A stretch of 64,000 nucleotides of DNA from positions 566,859 through 630,858 of the forward strand of contig NZ_LGIQ01000009.1 of NCBI RefSeq assembly GCF_001187725.1. Reading direction: 5' to 3'. How positions within the stretch are numbered: the stretch's first letter is position 1; the number at the start of each line of letters is the position of its first letter. The translations under genes and the position numbers were made by a program. The notes below the pieces were generated by a model that did not search any database, was not told the DNA's origin, and worked only from the letters and a program-made list of their open reading frames with translations. This document shows positions 17,613-26,076 of this stretch, one piece after another. The stretch is from Brevibacillus reuszeri. GTDB taxonomy: Bacteria; Bacillota; Bacilli; Brevibacillales; Brevibacillaceae.

Positions 17613-18449
17613 TTATCCATTAACACAACAAGACATCACCATATTTTTTGTCCAGGAATATCCTTCATGAACAAACTCTCTACTTGGGTTGCTATGTGGT
17701 GTATGTTCAAAAATGAAATTTACTTCATTGCATTGTGATAAAAACACCAGAATAGGTGCTAGCTTGTATTGCTCTCCGTTATTTTCATGACTTGGATGTA
17801 CTGGAATCCAAATGTATTTATCGCCTTGATAAGCTACATTGTGCAAATGAACGACTCTGATGTATTGTTTCCACTTCTCTACATAGTTTACAATTTCCTC
17901 GCCTGTTGCAATCAGATAATCCCCTATGTCTATGCAGAGCTTCAAGGAGTACTTCTCCCAAATTTCTAACGGAAAAGAATCAAGATATTGAATTCCTTTC
18001 GGAGAACGGCCAATCCCTAATTTCGGTTCACAAATAATCGGTATCGCGTATTCGTTTTGAATACGGCTCAATTCTTGCAATCCCACTTCTATTAACTTGT
18101 TTACATTTTCAGTGGTTTCACCTGTGAAGTAAGGAAAATGCACCAGCATATATTCAGCACCTAGACGTGACAATAATGCGGCTTCTTCCTCTACTTGCTT
18201 TCTGGCTACCAGAGGATCAAATGAAACCTTTTCGAGCAAGTCGTATTTACTTCCATTGCGTAATAACGGTGAATGAACGCCAAAGGGAGTTTGTTTCTCT
18301 CTACAAAGATCTAAGAAAGCATGGAAAGCTGATTCACTCGGAAATTCCCCAATTTCAATGAAGTCAATATCGTCCCAAAATAATTCAGCGAATTGCTTGG
18401 GATTCGTTAAAATGGTGCTTCCAGAAACACCAAATCTATGCTTGTTCAA
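17613..18449 (-). CDS. Sugar phosphate isomerase/epimerase-like TIM-barrel protein
   Basis: TTG 18449 is the start: AGGGAGG lies 8 nt before it. 278 residues fold as the xylose-isomerase-like/AP endonuclease family 2 barrel: FIEIGEFPSE, FGVHSPLL, MLVHFPYFTG, IICEPKLG (Glu), CIDIGDYL (Asp), RVVHLHNV (His) and NFIFEHTP (Glu). These acidic and His residues normally bind one divalent metal. Its neighbours give no pathway, so the substrate stays open. It stands alone between two terminators. Confidence 0.8.
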   Translation of the reverse strand: MNKHRFGVSGSTILTNPKQFAELFWDDIDFIEIGEFPSESAFHAFLDLCREKQTPFGVHSPLLRNGSKYDLLEKVSFDPLVARKQVEEEAALLSRLGAEYMLVHFPYFTGETTENVNKLIEVGLQELSRIQNEYAIPIICEPKLGIGRSPKGIQYLDSFPLEIWEKYSLKLCIDIGDYLIATGEEIVNYVEKWKQYIRVVHLHNVAYQGDKYIWIPVHPSHENNGEQYKLAPILVFLSQCNEVNFIFEHTPHSNPSREFVHEGYSWTKNMVMSCCVNG

Positions 18450-18547
18450 CTTTCATTCCTCCCTAATTCCAATCCTCCCCTTGATTCTACCATATCTCCC
18501 CAATTTTCATTCCTATCATTCTGAAAGGATAGAGGTTAAAAAAAGAG

Positions 18548-18582
18548 CGAAAAAGACCCGATCATGAATGCTATCGGGTCTT
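18548..18582 (-). terminator. Terminator of the sigma-54 operon 29584-18613
   Basis: AAGACCCGAT and ATCGGGTCTT form a perfect 10-bp stem with a 10-nt loop, followed on the minus strand by TTTCGC (TTTTTC with the stem end). It lies 30 bp after the last M28 stop. Confidence 0.85.
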
Positions 18583-18612
18583 CGCGACTTCCTTTTTTCT
18601 GAAAACACTTAC

Positions 18613-20376
18613 TTAACTGAGAATGATTCGCTTCGCCTCTTTTAAAGCCCACGCCACGCGGTTTTGACCACGTCTTAGGTGATTGATCGTTACATTGTAC
18701 AAATGTGAATCTGGTGTAAGAGTATTCAAGGTCATGGCCGGAGCGATATCTGGCAGCTTGGGAACATCGAGAGCCGGATCATGGCGGAATTTGCCACGGC
18801 GAGAGAAATTGATTGTAATCAGCGTCCGTCCGAGCTCCTGCAGCTGTTCATTCGCCTTCCTAACCTGTGGGTCGGTCACTTCCGCATTTTCCAACCTTTC
18901 GATCGCTTGGTAATACGAATCCAGTTCTGCACGCAAATTTTGTGCCTCTGCCAGCGCTGTCTCGAAGCTGAAGTGATTCCCTGCTGCTTCTTGATAGCTT
19001 TGGATCGTTTCCATGAATTCGTCTACGGTATTGCGGAAATTGTACGGTAGAACGGAGGCATTGACCACGCGCAGAATGGAAGCCGTGTAGATCTTGATGT
19101 CCTTGAGTAGAATGTCCAAATCTGCCACGGGCAGCAAATCCTCTTCGGTGTGCCATTCGATGTTTGCACCGCAACCACCCACAGGATAATATCCTTTTTC
19201 CTTCAGCAGCTCCTCCGGCATACTTGAGGAAAGCATATAGAAAGAAGTAATCCCGATATTATTAAACGAGTAGTCTCCTGCACGAGAAGGTCTACTGCCT
19301 TTCGAGCCCTGTTGTACCGTATCCATGATAGCTCCTTGGCACAGCTCATCTACTTCGCTCATCCATTCACTGTAGTCGTAGGATGTGGCCCAACGGCATC
19401 CCGGTGAATCGCAGTTTACTTGTGCGACACAATTAGCATCCAGATCGAGACCGTATGTGTCGGCAAACCAAGTTGAGCCCGCATAGCGTCCTGTGGAGTG
19501 GCCTGGCCAGATGGCAATTCGCAAGCTGCGCTTCAGCTTGTCGCGATGCTTGAAGAACACACGTGCCATTTCCAGCATCGCTGCATCCCCGGTAGTATTG
19601 TCACCAATCCCGACATGCCACGAGTCCAGATGTCCATGAAGCAAGACGAATTTCTCTGGCTCTTCTGACCCTTCGATGAAAATATCGATGAGCGGGCAGG
19701 CAAACCATCCCTTCTTGTGGACGGTCTGGAATTCGACTTGAACATTTCCTTGCTTGCACAGCTCGATCAGCTCATCACCATCTGCTCGATTGACCGCTAA
19801 CGCAGGGATTTTTGGCTCATGGTCAATCGTATCCAGATCAGGGGCTCCCCAAATCGTTGTGCAAATTCCATCATGGATATTTTTGCCCGGATTAACGAAA
19901 ATCGCACCAAGTACACCAAGCTTGTCAAATGAGGCTACTTTTCCTGGCATGGCGAGACCTTCGGTAATAACCACCTTTCCTTTCAGGTCACTCGAATCGA
20001 CACTGACCTGGGAATGAAACACTTCCTGCATGTCTGCTGCATGACCGGATGGGACGTAAACAAGCTCTCCGCTCACCCATTGATCGCCCGTGGAAACAGC
20101 GAATGCTGGCGTTTTTGCGCGAATTTCCTTTACCGTCGGACTTGTCACTTTGACCCCTGCGTGTACCGGAACACTCAGATACAGCTCTGGATGATGAACC
20201 TTATGCGGTACTCCCCATTCTTCCAAGAAGCTGACGAGATGATTAAAGGCAGTTCGCTCGTCTTCACTGGATGATTCACGAACAAGAGTGCTGAACTTCT
20301 CCAGGATAACTTTTGAAGCATCCAGATTGATTTCATCCAGGAGTGTTTTTTCCGTATCTTTATAGGTAATTGTCAT
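18613..20376 (-). CDS. M28-like metallohydrolase with PA domain, paralog 1
   Basis: 587 residues, no signal peptide, so cytosolic. A helical N-terminus is followed by a PA-type insert (about 100-235, with LGVLGAIFVNPGK and PALAVNRADG), then the M28 core. Visible ligands by position: His249 and Asp251 in HLDSWH, Asp259 in GDNTTG, Asp323 in NCDSPG and His409 in EWHTEED. Where M28 enzymes have the catalytic Glu and the ligand Glu side by side, this protein has His293-Ser294 in WPGHSTGRYAGS. The last 150 residues are helical. The start ATG overlaps the racemase gene by 17 nt, with GGGAGAGAG before it. Family membership is sure; peptidase activity is not. Confidence 0.85.
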   Translation of the reverse strand: MTITYKDTEKTLLDEINLDASKVILEKFSTLVRESSSEDERTAFNHLVSFLEEWGVPHKVHHPELYLSVPVHAGVKVTSPTVKEIRAKTPAFAVSTGDQWVSGELVYVPSGHAADMQEVFHSQVSVDSSDLKGKVVITEGLAMPGKVASFDKLGVLGAIFVNPGKNIHDGICTTIWGAPDLDTIDHEPKIPALAVNRADGDELIELCKQGNVQVEFQTVHKKGWFACPLIDIFIEGSEEPEKFVLLHGHLDSWHVGIGDNTTGDAAMLEMARVFFKHRDKLKRSLRIAIWPGHSTGRYAGSTWFADTYGLDLDANCVAQVNCDSPGCRWATSYDYSEWMSEVDELCQGAIMDTVQQGSKGSRPSRAGDYSFNNIGITSFYMLSSSMPEELLKEKGYYPVGGCGANIEWHTEEDLLPVADLDILLKDIKIYTASILRVVNASVLPYNFRNTVDEFMETIQSYQEAAGNHFSFETALAEAQNLRAELDSYYQAIERLENAEVTDPQVRKANEQLQELGRTLITINFSRRGKFRHDPALDVPKLPDIAPAMTLNTLTPDSHLYNVTINHLRRGQNRVAWALKEAKRIILS

Positions 20377-21157
20377 AATAACTCTCTCCCAACGTGGATT
20401 TATTTTCTCTCTTGATAAGCAATTCTTCGATTGTGTTTGCTTGCTCTGAAGGTAGCTTTGGCGGTACGGTAAATGCTGCTTTGGATTGCTTCAAGCCACA
20501 GCTTGCCAATGATTCAGCGAGCTTCAGTGCCGCTTTTGCCGGATTGATCACAGGGATTTCAAGCAGCTTCTGCATGTCTTCTGCGACTTGTAAAAATGCC
20601 ATAGACATGCAGCCAAGAACAAGCACGTCCGCGCGGTCTTTCTCGATGGCTTCCCGTCCGATGCGAACGAGCTTTTCCAGTGTCTCCTCCCGATTCGCAG
20701 CCAGTTCCAATACGGGTATGTTGACCGCTCGAACGGACGTGACCATACTCGCAAGCCCAGATTTCTGAATCAATTCATAACTGCTGGCAATCATGCTATC
20801 GGCTACAGTCAGTAGTGTAAATTTCCGCCCGAGCACGGCAGCCGCATGGAAACTACTCATTCCTGGTCCCACAACAAGCATGTTTGTACAAAGCTCCCGA
20901 TAGGCATCGATACCTGGATCACCTGCACATCCGACGATTGCGGCATCAAAGCCTTCATATTCCAAGCGGACCATGCCTTTCGCATATCCAGATATCGCGA
21001 GGTACTCTTCATACATGGATTCGATCGAGGCAGGACCATCTTTTGCATAAGCCATTTGAATAGTTGTGCCGGGAGCTGACCATTCTTGCAGCAAACTCCT
21101 CCGCCTCTCTACTTCTTCTGTTGATTTTGGCGCTGCTCCGACATAGGCTATCTTCAC
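20360..21157 (-). CDS. Asp/Glu/hydantoin racemase family protein 1
   Basis: 265 residues from ATG 21157. Both active-site cysteines of the family are present: VGCAGDPGIDAYRE and VLGCMSM. The two-cysteine proton shuttle inverts the alpha carbon of an amino acid or hydantoin without cofactor. The N-terminal ERRRSLLQEWSAPGT and GPASIESMYEEYL are those of the hydantoin-racemase-like branch. A close paralog is encoded at 21251-22006. Lying between an importer and M28-like hydrolases, it probably epimerises D-residues or a D-configured amide released from the imported substrate. Exact substrate unknown. Confidence 0.85.
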   Translation of the reverse strand: MKIAYVGAAPKSTEEVERRRSLLQEWSAPGTTIQMAYAKDGPASIESMYEEYLAISGYAKGMVRLEYEGFDAAIVGCAGDPGIDAYRELCTNMLVVGPGMSSFHAAAVLGRKFTLLTVADSMIASSYELIQKSGLASMVTSVRAVNIPVLELAANREETLEKLVRIGREAIEKDRADVLVLGCMSMAFLQVAEDMQKLLEIPVINPAKAALKLAESLASCGLKQSKAAFTVPPKLPSEQANTIEELLIKRENKSTLGESYYDNYL

Positions 21158-21250
21158 CAGCGCTTCACCCCTCTGCCATTTGCCCTAGCGAGTCCAAAAC
21201 TTTTCATCTTGTACGTCTATCCCTTTTCCTTCTTGAATTCCGTTATCAAA

Positions 21251-22006
21251 TCAGGAACGGCTCACCAACAGCTCATCGAGTGATTTCACTTTCCCACTGG
21301 ACAGTTTTGGCGGTATCGCAAATGCCTTCTTGGAATGAACCAGCTCGATCGCCACGAGGGCTTCTGTCATTTTCAACGCAATTTTCGCAGGGTTGACCAC
21401 AGGAATGCCAAGCGCTTCTTGCAATTCTTCCGCCACATTTAAAAAGCCCATAGACATGCAGCCGAGAACAAGGACATCAGCGTGGTCCTTCTCGATGGCT
21501 TCTCGTCCGATGCGAACGAGCTTTTCCAACGTCTCTTTCCGATTTGTGGCCAGTTCCAGTACGGGGATGTTGACAGCACGCACAGAGGCCAGCTTGTCAG
21601 TTAATCCCGATCTGGCGACTAACTCACGACTCGAACCAATCATGCTGTCTGCAACCGTGAGCAAGGTGAACTGATGCCCAAGCATGGCGGCTGCATGAAA
21701 GCTGCTTGCAGCAGGACCCACCACAAGCATGCGACTGGTGATCTCCCGAAATGCATCGAGGCCCGGGTCACCTGCACAACCGAGGATGGCGGCATCATAA
21801 CCTTCTTGTTCTAGCTGATACATGATCTTGGCAACTGGAGGAATGGACAAGTATTCCTCATACATCGATTCGATGGATGCTGGCCCCTCTTGTACCGTGA
21901 CGATTTCCACATTCGTCCCGGGAGCTGCCCAGAGCCCCAGCAGCTCGCCTCTGCGAGTGGCTTCCTTTTGATCCATCGGGCCTGGTACGACGTACATGAT
22001 CTTCAT
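21251..22006 (-). CDS. Asp/Glu/hydantoin racemase family protein 2
   Basis: ATG 22006 overlaps the stop of the OppF-type gene as ATGA; 251 residues. It is a close relative of the 20360-21157 product (shared GPASIESMYEEYL, LVVGP and ELATNRKETLEKLVRIGREA), and keeps both cysteines (LGCAGDPGLDAFRE, VLGCMSM). A 93-bp gap separates the two racemase genes. Having two suggests different side chains or two steps, but this is inference. Confidence 0.85.
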   Translation of the reverse strand: MKIMYVVPGPMDQKEATRRGELLGLWAAPGTNVEIVTVQEGPASIESMYEEYLSIPPVAKIMYQLEQEGYDAAILGCAGDPGLDAFREITSRMLVVGPAASSFHAAAMLGHQFTLLTVADSMIGSSRELVARSGLTDKLASVRAVNIPVLELATNRKETLEKLVRIGREAIEKDHADVLVLGCMSMGFLNVAEELQEALGIPVVNPAKIALKMTEALVAIELVHSKKAFAIPPKLSSGKVKSLDELLVSRS

Positions 22007-23034
22007 ATCACATGCTCCTCTCTTTCTGCCTTTCTTTCCAAATAAGGCGTAACCATGTGGCAAGCGACGATTTGACCAGTATCCGCTTGTCGCAGCTCAG
22101 GGGTCGTCTCCCGGCAGATAGCCTCGGTATACGGGCATCTGTCCTGAAAATGACAACCTCTGGGCATATTGATCGGGCTTGGCACATGATTTTTTATGCG
22201 AACCTCCTCCGGATCCTCGTCTGGATCAGGAGAGGGTACTGCTGCTAGCAAGGCCTGAGTGTAGGGATGCTTGGGCTTGTGCAAGACGCTCATGGTATCT
22301 CCGATCTCAACGACTTTTCCCAGATACATAATCGCCGTTTGCTCACACATATAAGAGATGAGCGATAGATCGTGGGAGATGTAGACCGTCGTAAGCTGCA
22401 GACGCTCTGTCAAGGCTTTCATCAAGTTGAGAACGCCCGCACGTACGGAGACATCCAGCATGGATACCGGCTCATCCGCTACCAGGAAAATCGGATCTAC
22501 AATCAGTGCCCTTGCCAATACGACCCTTTGGAGTTGCCCCCCGCTCATCTGGTGAGGGTACTTTTCAAAAAAATTTTCCGCGGGAATCAAATTGACTTGC
22601 TCAAGTGCCTGCTTGATGAGGAGAACTCTCTCTTCCTTTGTGCCTATGTTGTGAACAATCAGCGGCTCGAGCAAAGAGCGAAAAATCGTAAATCGCGGAT
22701 TCAGGGCCTCAAATGGATTTTGAAACATCAATTGCGCTTGCTTGCGAAACTGTTTGAGCTCTTCCTTCCCTCGTACATGCGTGATGTCTTTGCCGTTGAA
22801 TAAAAAGCTGCCAGAAGTGGGCTCATACAGCTTCAAGAGCATCTTGGCGGTTGTGGTCTTTCCGCATCCGCTTTCACCGGCGATGCCTAGGGAATGTCCT
22901 TTGGGGATACGAAAGCTCACATCGTCAACTGCCTTTAACACGCCTCCTCCCACTCCGCTTTTGCGAAACAAATGCTGCCTTGCTTCAAAATGCTTGGAAA
23001 GCCCGCGGACTTCTATGATGGGATTTTCTGCCAT
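22003..23034 (-). CDS. Peptide ABC transporter ATP-binding protein, OppF type (system b)
   Basis: ATG 23034 has AAGGAGG at 7 nt; 343 residues, with a start overlapping the end of the OppD-type gene. Walker A is GESGCGKTT, the signature is MSGGQLQR, Walker B is IFLVADEPVSMLD and the switch His is in ISHDLS. The C-terminal Cys motif is GCHFQDRCPYTEAIC. Acts with the OppD-type ATPase at 23013-24035 in the sigma-54 operon. Confidence 0.93.
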   Translation of the reverse strand: MAENPIIEVRGLSKHFEARQHLFRKSGVGGGVLKAVDDVSFRIPKGHSLGIAGESGCGKTTTAKMLLKLYEPTSGSFLFNGKDITHVRGKEELKQFRKQAQLMFQNPFEALNPRFTIFRSLLEPLIVHNIGTKEERVLLIKQALEQVNLIPAENFFEKYPHQMSGGQLQRVVLARALIVDPIFLVADEPVSMLDVSVRAGVLNLMKALTERLQLTTVYISHDLSLISYMCEQTAIMYLGKVVEIGDTMSVLHKPKHPYTQALLAAVPSPDPDEDPEEVRIKNHVPSPINMPRGCHFQDRCPYTEAICRETTPELRQADTGQIVACHMVTPYLERKAEREEHVI

Positions 23035-24035
23035 GTACCTACCTCCTTGGCCATCTCCTGCAGAACAGCGATTTCGTCCAAACGATGACATGCTGCAAAA
23101 TGACGATCGCCCACGGGAACAAGCGCTGGTTCTACTTGGCTACATGCTTCGAGCCTAAAAGGACAGCGGGCAGCGAATCGGCATCCTTTGGGTGGATCAA
23201 CCAAGTCGGGCGGAGAACCCTCAATCGAGATCAATGTGTTTTCTGTTTTCTTCAGGTTTGGGAACGCATTGGCTAGTCCCATCGTGTACGGATGCATCGA
23301 GCTTTTCAGCACTTGTGAAACAGGACCCATTTCAATGATTTTCCCAGCGTACATCACCGCCACATCATCACATGTCTGTGCTACAACAGAAATATCATGA
23401 GTAATCATAACCAGCGTAAGTCCAAGCTCCTTTTTCAAAGTTTTCAGAACCCGAAGGACCTGATTTTGTACAATCACGTCCAGTGCAGTAACGGGCTCAT
23501 CCGCAATGACAAGCTTGGGGCTTAGTGCGAGCGCGAGTGCAATCATCGCCCGCTGCTTCATTCCTCCTGAGAATTCATGTGGATAGTACCGCAGCCGCTT
23601 TGTATCCAATCCAACCATAGTGAACAGATCATGTGCTCTTTTCGTTGCTTCTGCCCGAGAAAGCTTTCCCTTTAGCGTCAAAATCTCCAGGAATGAATCA
23701 ATGACAGGATAAACAGGATTGAGCGAGTCCATCGCCGCCTGTGGGATGAGGGATAAATCCTTCCAGCGAACCTGGCGGATGCTTGATTCGGCCATCTGGG
23801 TCAAGTCTTTCCCATCAAACGTGACCGAACCTCCGGCAATGCTCCCATTTCCGGCGAGCACGCGAATAATGCCCTTCACCAAGGTGCTTTTGCCGCAGCC
23901 GCTTTCCCCCACAAGCCCCAGGCTTTTGCCTTGATCCACCGCGAAGGATACGCCATCGACGGCTTTGCTCATTCCACGCGACGTTTTGTAGTAGATTTTC
24001 AAGTCGTTTACTTCCAATAACGACAATGATTTCAC
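23013..24035 (-). CDS. Peptide ABC transporter ATP-binding protein, OppD type (system b)
   Basis: 340 residues from GTG 24035; a TTG at 24026 is an equally possible start because the AAGGCGG site suits it better. Walker [10 protein letters not shown], signature FSGGMKQR, Walker B KLVIADEPVTALD and switch THDIS are intact. The C-terminal Cys motif is GCRFAARCPFRLEAC. It overlaps the next ATPase gene by 22 bp. Confidence 0.92.
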   Translation of the reverse strand: MKSLSLLEVNDLKIYYKTSRGMSKAVDGVSFAVDQGKSLGLVGESGCGKSTLVKGIIRVLAGNGSIAGGSVTFDGKDLTQMAESSIRQVRWKDLSLIPQAAMDSLNPVYPVIDSFLEILTLKGKLSRAEATKRAHDLFTMVGLDTKRLRYYPHEFSGGMKQRAMIALALALSPKLVIADEPVTALDVIVQNQVLRVLKTLKKELGLTLVMITHDISVVAQTCDDVAVMYAGKIIEMGPVSQVLKSSMHPYTMGLANAFPNLKKTENTLISIEGSPPDLVDPPKGCRFAARCPFRLEACSQVEPALVPVGDRHFAACHRLDEIAVLQEMAKEVGTWQKIPS

Positions 24036-24043
24036 CGCCTTGG

Positions 24044-24979
24044 TTATTGATTCTTCAACCGAGGATACAAAATTTCTTCAGAGCCTCTTCCGATATAGAA
24101 TCCAGCCATGACCGTCAGCATGATAAATATGCCAGGCGGAATAATCCACCAGTACGCCTCGCGACTCAATGCCTGGGAAGCGTACGCATCATTCAGCATG
24201 AAGCCCCAGCTCATCATGGCAGGATCGCCAAATCCGAGAAAGCTGACTGCCGCCTCCGTCAAGATTGCCCAGCCCATGGCAAGCGATCCGTACAAAAAGG
24301 AAAGCGGAAGGATGTTCGGAGCTACCTGTACGAATAAAATACGTAAATCAGAAGCGCCCGAAATTTTTGCCGCTTCCACAAAGCTACGCTCGCGTACCGT
24401 GAGAACCTGGGAGCGTATGACACGAGCCGTATCCCGCCATAAAAGCAGCCCCATCGCCAGGACGATATTCCAGACACTCGGCCCTAAGAAAGCGACCAAA
24501 ACGATGACGAATGGTTCAAACGGAATACCGAATGCAATATCGGTGACACGCATCAGTACACCATCGACACGGCCTTTGTAGTAGCCTGCGAACAGACCGA
24601 CCAGCGTGCCTACGACCACCACAAAGAATGCTGCGGTAAGCCCCACCATCATCGCAGGCTTTGCGCCATAGATGAGCTGGGAGAAAATATCTCGTCCCAT
24701 GTTCGTTGTTCCTAGCCAATGCTCAGCAGAAGGCGGTTGGTTGAACGCCAGTTTTCCGTTGTGCTTGATCATCTCATGTGGATCATAGGGAGCGATGAGT
24801 GGTGCGGACAGCGCGATCAAGATAAAAAACAGGTAAATGACAGCACCCGTCATGCTAAACGGATCATTTTTCAAAAAACGGTAGACACCCGCAACATTCT
24901 TTGCAAGAATCGTCAGCAGACTTGTTTTTCGATAAGTGACTTGTACAGGGCTCTGCCCCATTCTTACGTCCGTGTTCAT
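24044..24979 (-). CDS. Peptide ABC transporter permease, OppC type (system b)
   Basis: I choose ATG 24979 because GGAGGTGA sits 5 nt upstream; a GTG at 24988 that overlaps the previous stop is possible but badly spaced. 311 residues with an N-terminal helix, HWLGTTNMGRDIFSQ and five further helices; the ATPase loop includes SFVEAAKISGAS. Channel partner of 24985-25974. Confidence 0.92.
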   Translation of the reverse strand: MNTDVRMGQSPVQVTYRKTSLLTILAKNVAGVYRFLKNDPFSMTGAVIYLFFILIALSAPLIAPYDPHEMIKHNGKLAFNQPPSAEHWLGTTNMGRDIFSQLIYGAKPAMMVGLTAAFFVVVVGTLVGLFAGYYKGRVDGVLMRVTDIAFGIPFEPFVIVLVAFLGPSVWNIVLAMGLLLWRDTARVIRSQVLTVRERSFVEAAKISGASDLRILFVQVAPNILPLSFLYGSLAMGWAILTEAAVSFLGFGDPAMMSWGFMLNDAYASQALSREAYWWIIPPGIFIMLTVMAGFYIGRGSEEILYPRLKNQ

Positions 24980-24984
24980 TCCAC

Positions 24985-25974
24985 TCACCTCCCTTTACCA
25001 AATGTGACCCTCGGATCCAAAAAGCTGTACAGGATATCTGCCACAAAGTTCATCATGACCATCACAGCTGCGCTCAAGATAAACGCTCCTTGGGCCAAGG
25101 CGTAATCACTTGCCGAAACCGCATTGACGAGAAGACGCCCCAAACCTGGCCAGCTAAAAACCATTTCAATAACGACATTTCCTCCAAGCGCGTACCCGAT
25201 CCCCACGGCCATAGCGGTGACAACTGGCAGTGCTGCATTGCGCGCGGCGTATTTGAGCATGATTCTACGCTCACTAAGCCCCCTCATTCTGGCGACTTCC
25301 ACGTAGGATTCACCCATTACATCCAGCATGTTGGACCTCATCAATAGCAGAGGAAGCCCCATCAGATAGATAGCCGCGGTCAATGCCGGCAGAAACAGGT
25401 GCTTCAGAAACGAAAGTGAAGTAAGCTTCTCCCATTCGGATGCATAGACAACACCTGTCGCGGAAGCTCCCCCTGATGGAAACCAATGCAACTGAAAGGA
25501 AAAGATCACAAGCACGATCATGCCGACCCACATTTGAGGAGCGGATCTCGTAAACAGGGTGACGATTATGCCGACTGTCTCGAATTTGGTTTTGCGCTTC
25601 CATGCAAGGAGTACACCGCCGAATATCCCGACAAGGTAAGCCATCGCGAACGAAAAGATCATCAGGTACAGCGTGTTGGGCAAAACGCCCCAAATCACAT
25701 CCATCACAGGCGCCCGAAATTTAAACGAATCGCCTAGCTCTCCCTGGACCAGATTGGCTAGATAGATCAAATATTGCATCCACAGCGGTTTATCCAAGCC
25801 AAACTGTGCCATCAAAATGTCTTGCTGCTCCTTCGTAAACGTCGGGTCAATGTAGGCAACCAGCGGATTACCAGGCATCAGTCGAAAGATAAAAAACAGG
25901 ATCGTCGCAATGATCCAGAGGGTCAGGATCATCTGAGCGAGACGATTCAAAATGAATTTTGATCGGTTCCCCAA
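24985..25974 (-). CDS. Peptide ABC transporter permease, OppB type (system b)
   Basis: TTG 25974 has AAGGAGAG 8 nt or so before it, which beats longer readings with no site; 329 residues. RLMPGNPLVAYID replaces the usual MPGDP by MPGNP. Six helices, with the ATPase-contact loop SYVEVARMRGLSE. Ends in DPRVTFGKGR. Confidence 0.92.
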   Translation of the reverse strand: MGNRSKFILNRLAQMILTLWIIATILFFIFRLMPGNPLVAYIDPTFTKEQQDILMAQFGLDKPLWMQYLIYLANLVQGELGDSFKFRAPVMDVIWGVLPNTLYLMIFSFAMAYLVGIFGGVLLAWKRKTKFETVGIIVTLFTRSAPQMWVGMIVLVIFSFQLHWFPSGGASATGVVYASEWEKLTSLSFLKHLFLPALTAAIYLMGLPLLLMRSNMLDVMGESYVEVARMRGLSERRIMLKYAARNAALPVVTAMAVGIGYALGGNVVIEMVFSWPGLGRLLVNAVSASDYALAQGAFILSAAVMVMMNFVADILYSFLDPRVTFGKGR

Positions 25975-26076
25975 TACGTTCTCTCCTTTCTCGGAAGGCT
26001 TCAAAGGCGAGGAATGCTTGCGATCAACTACGGCCAGCATTCCTCGCACCTGGCACAAATGAAGGAGATTCTGCCC

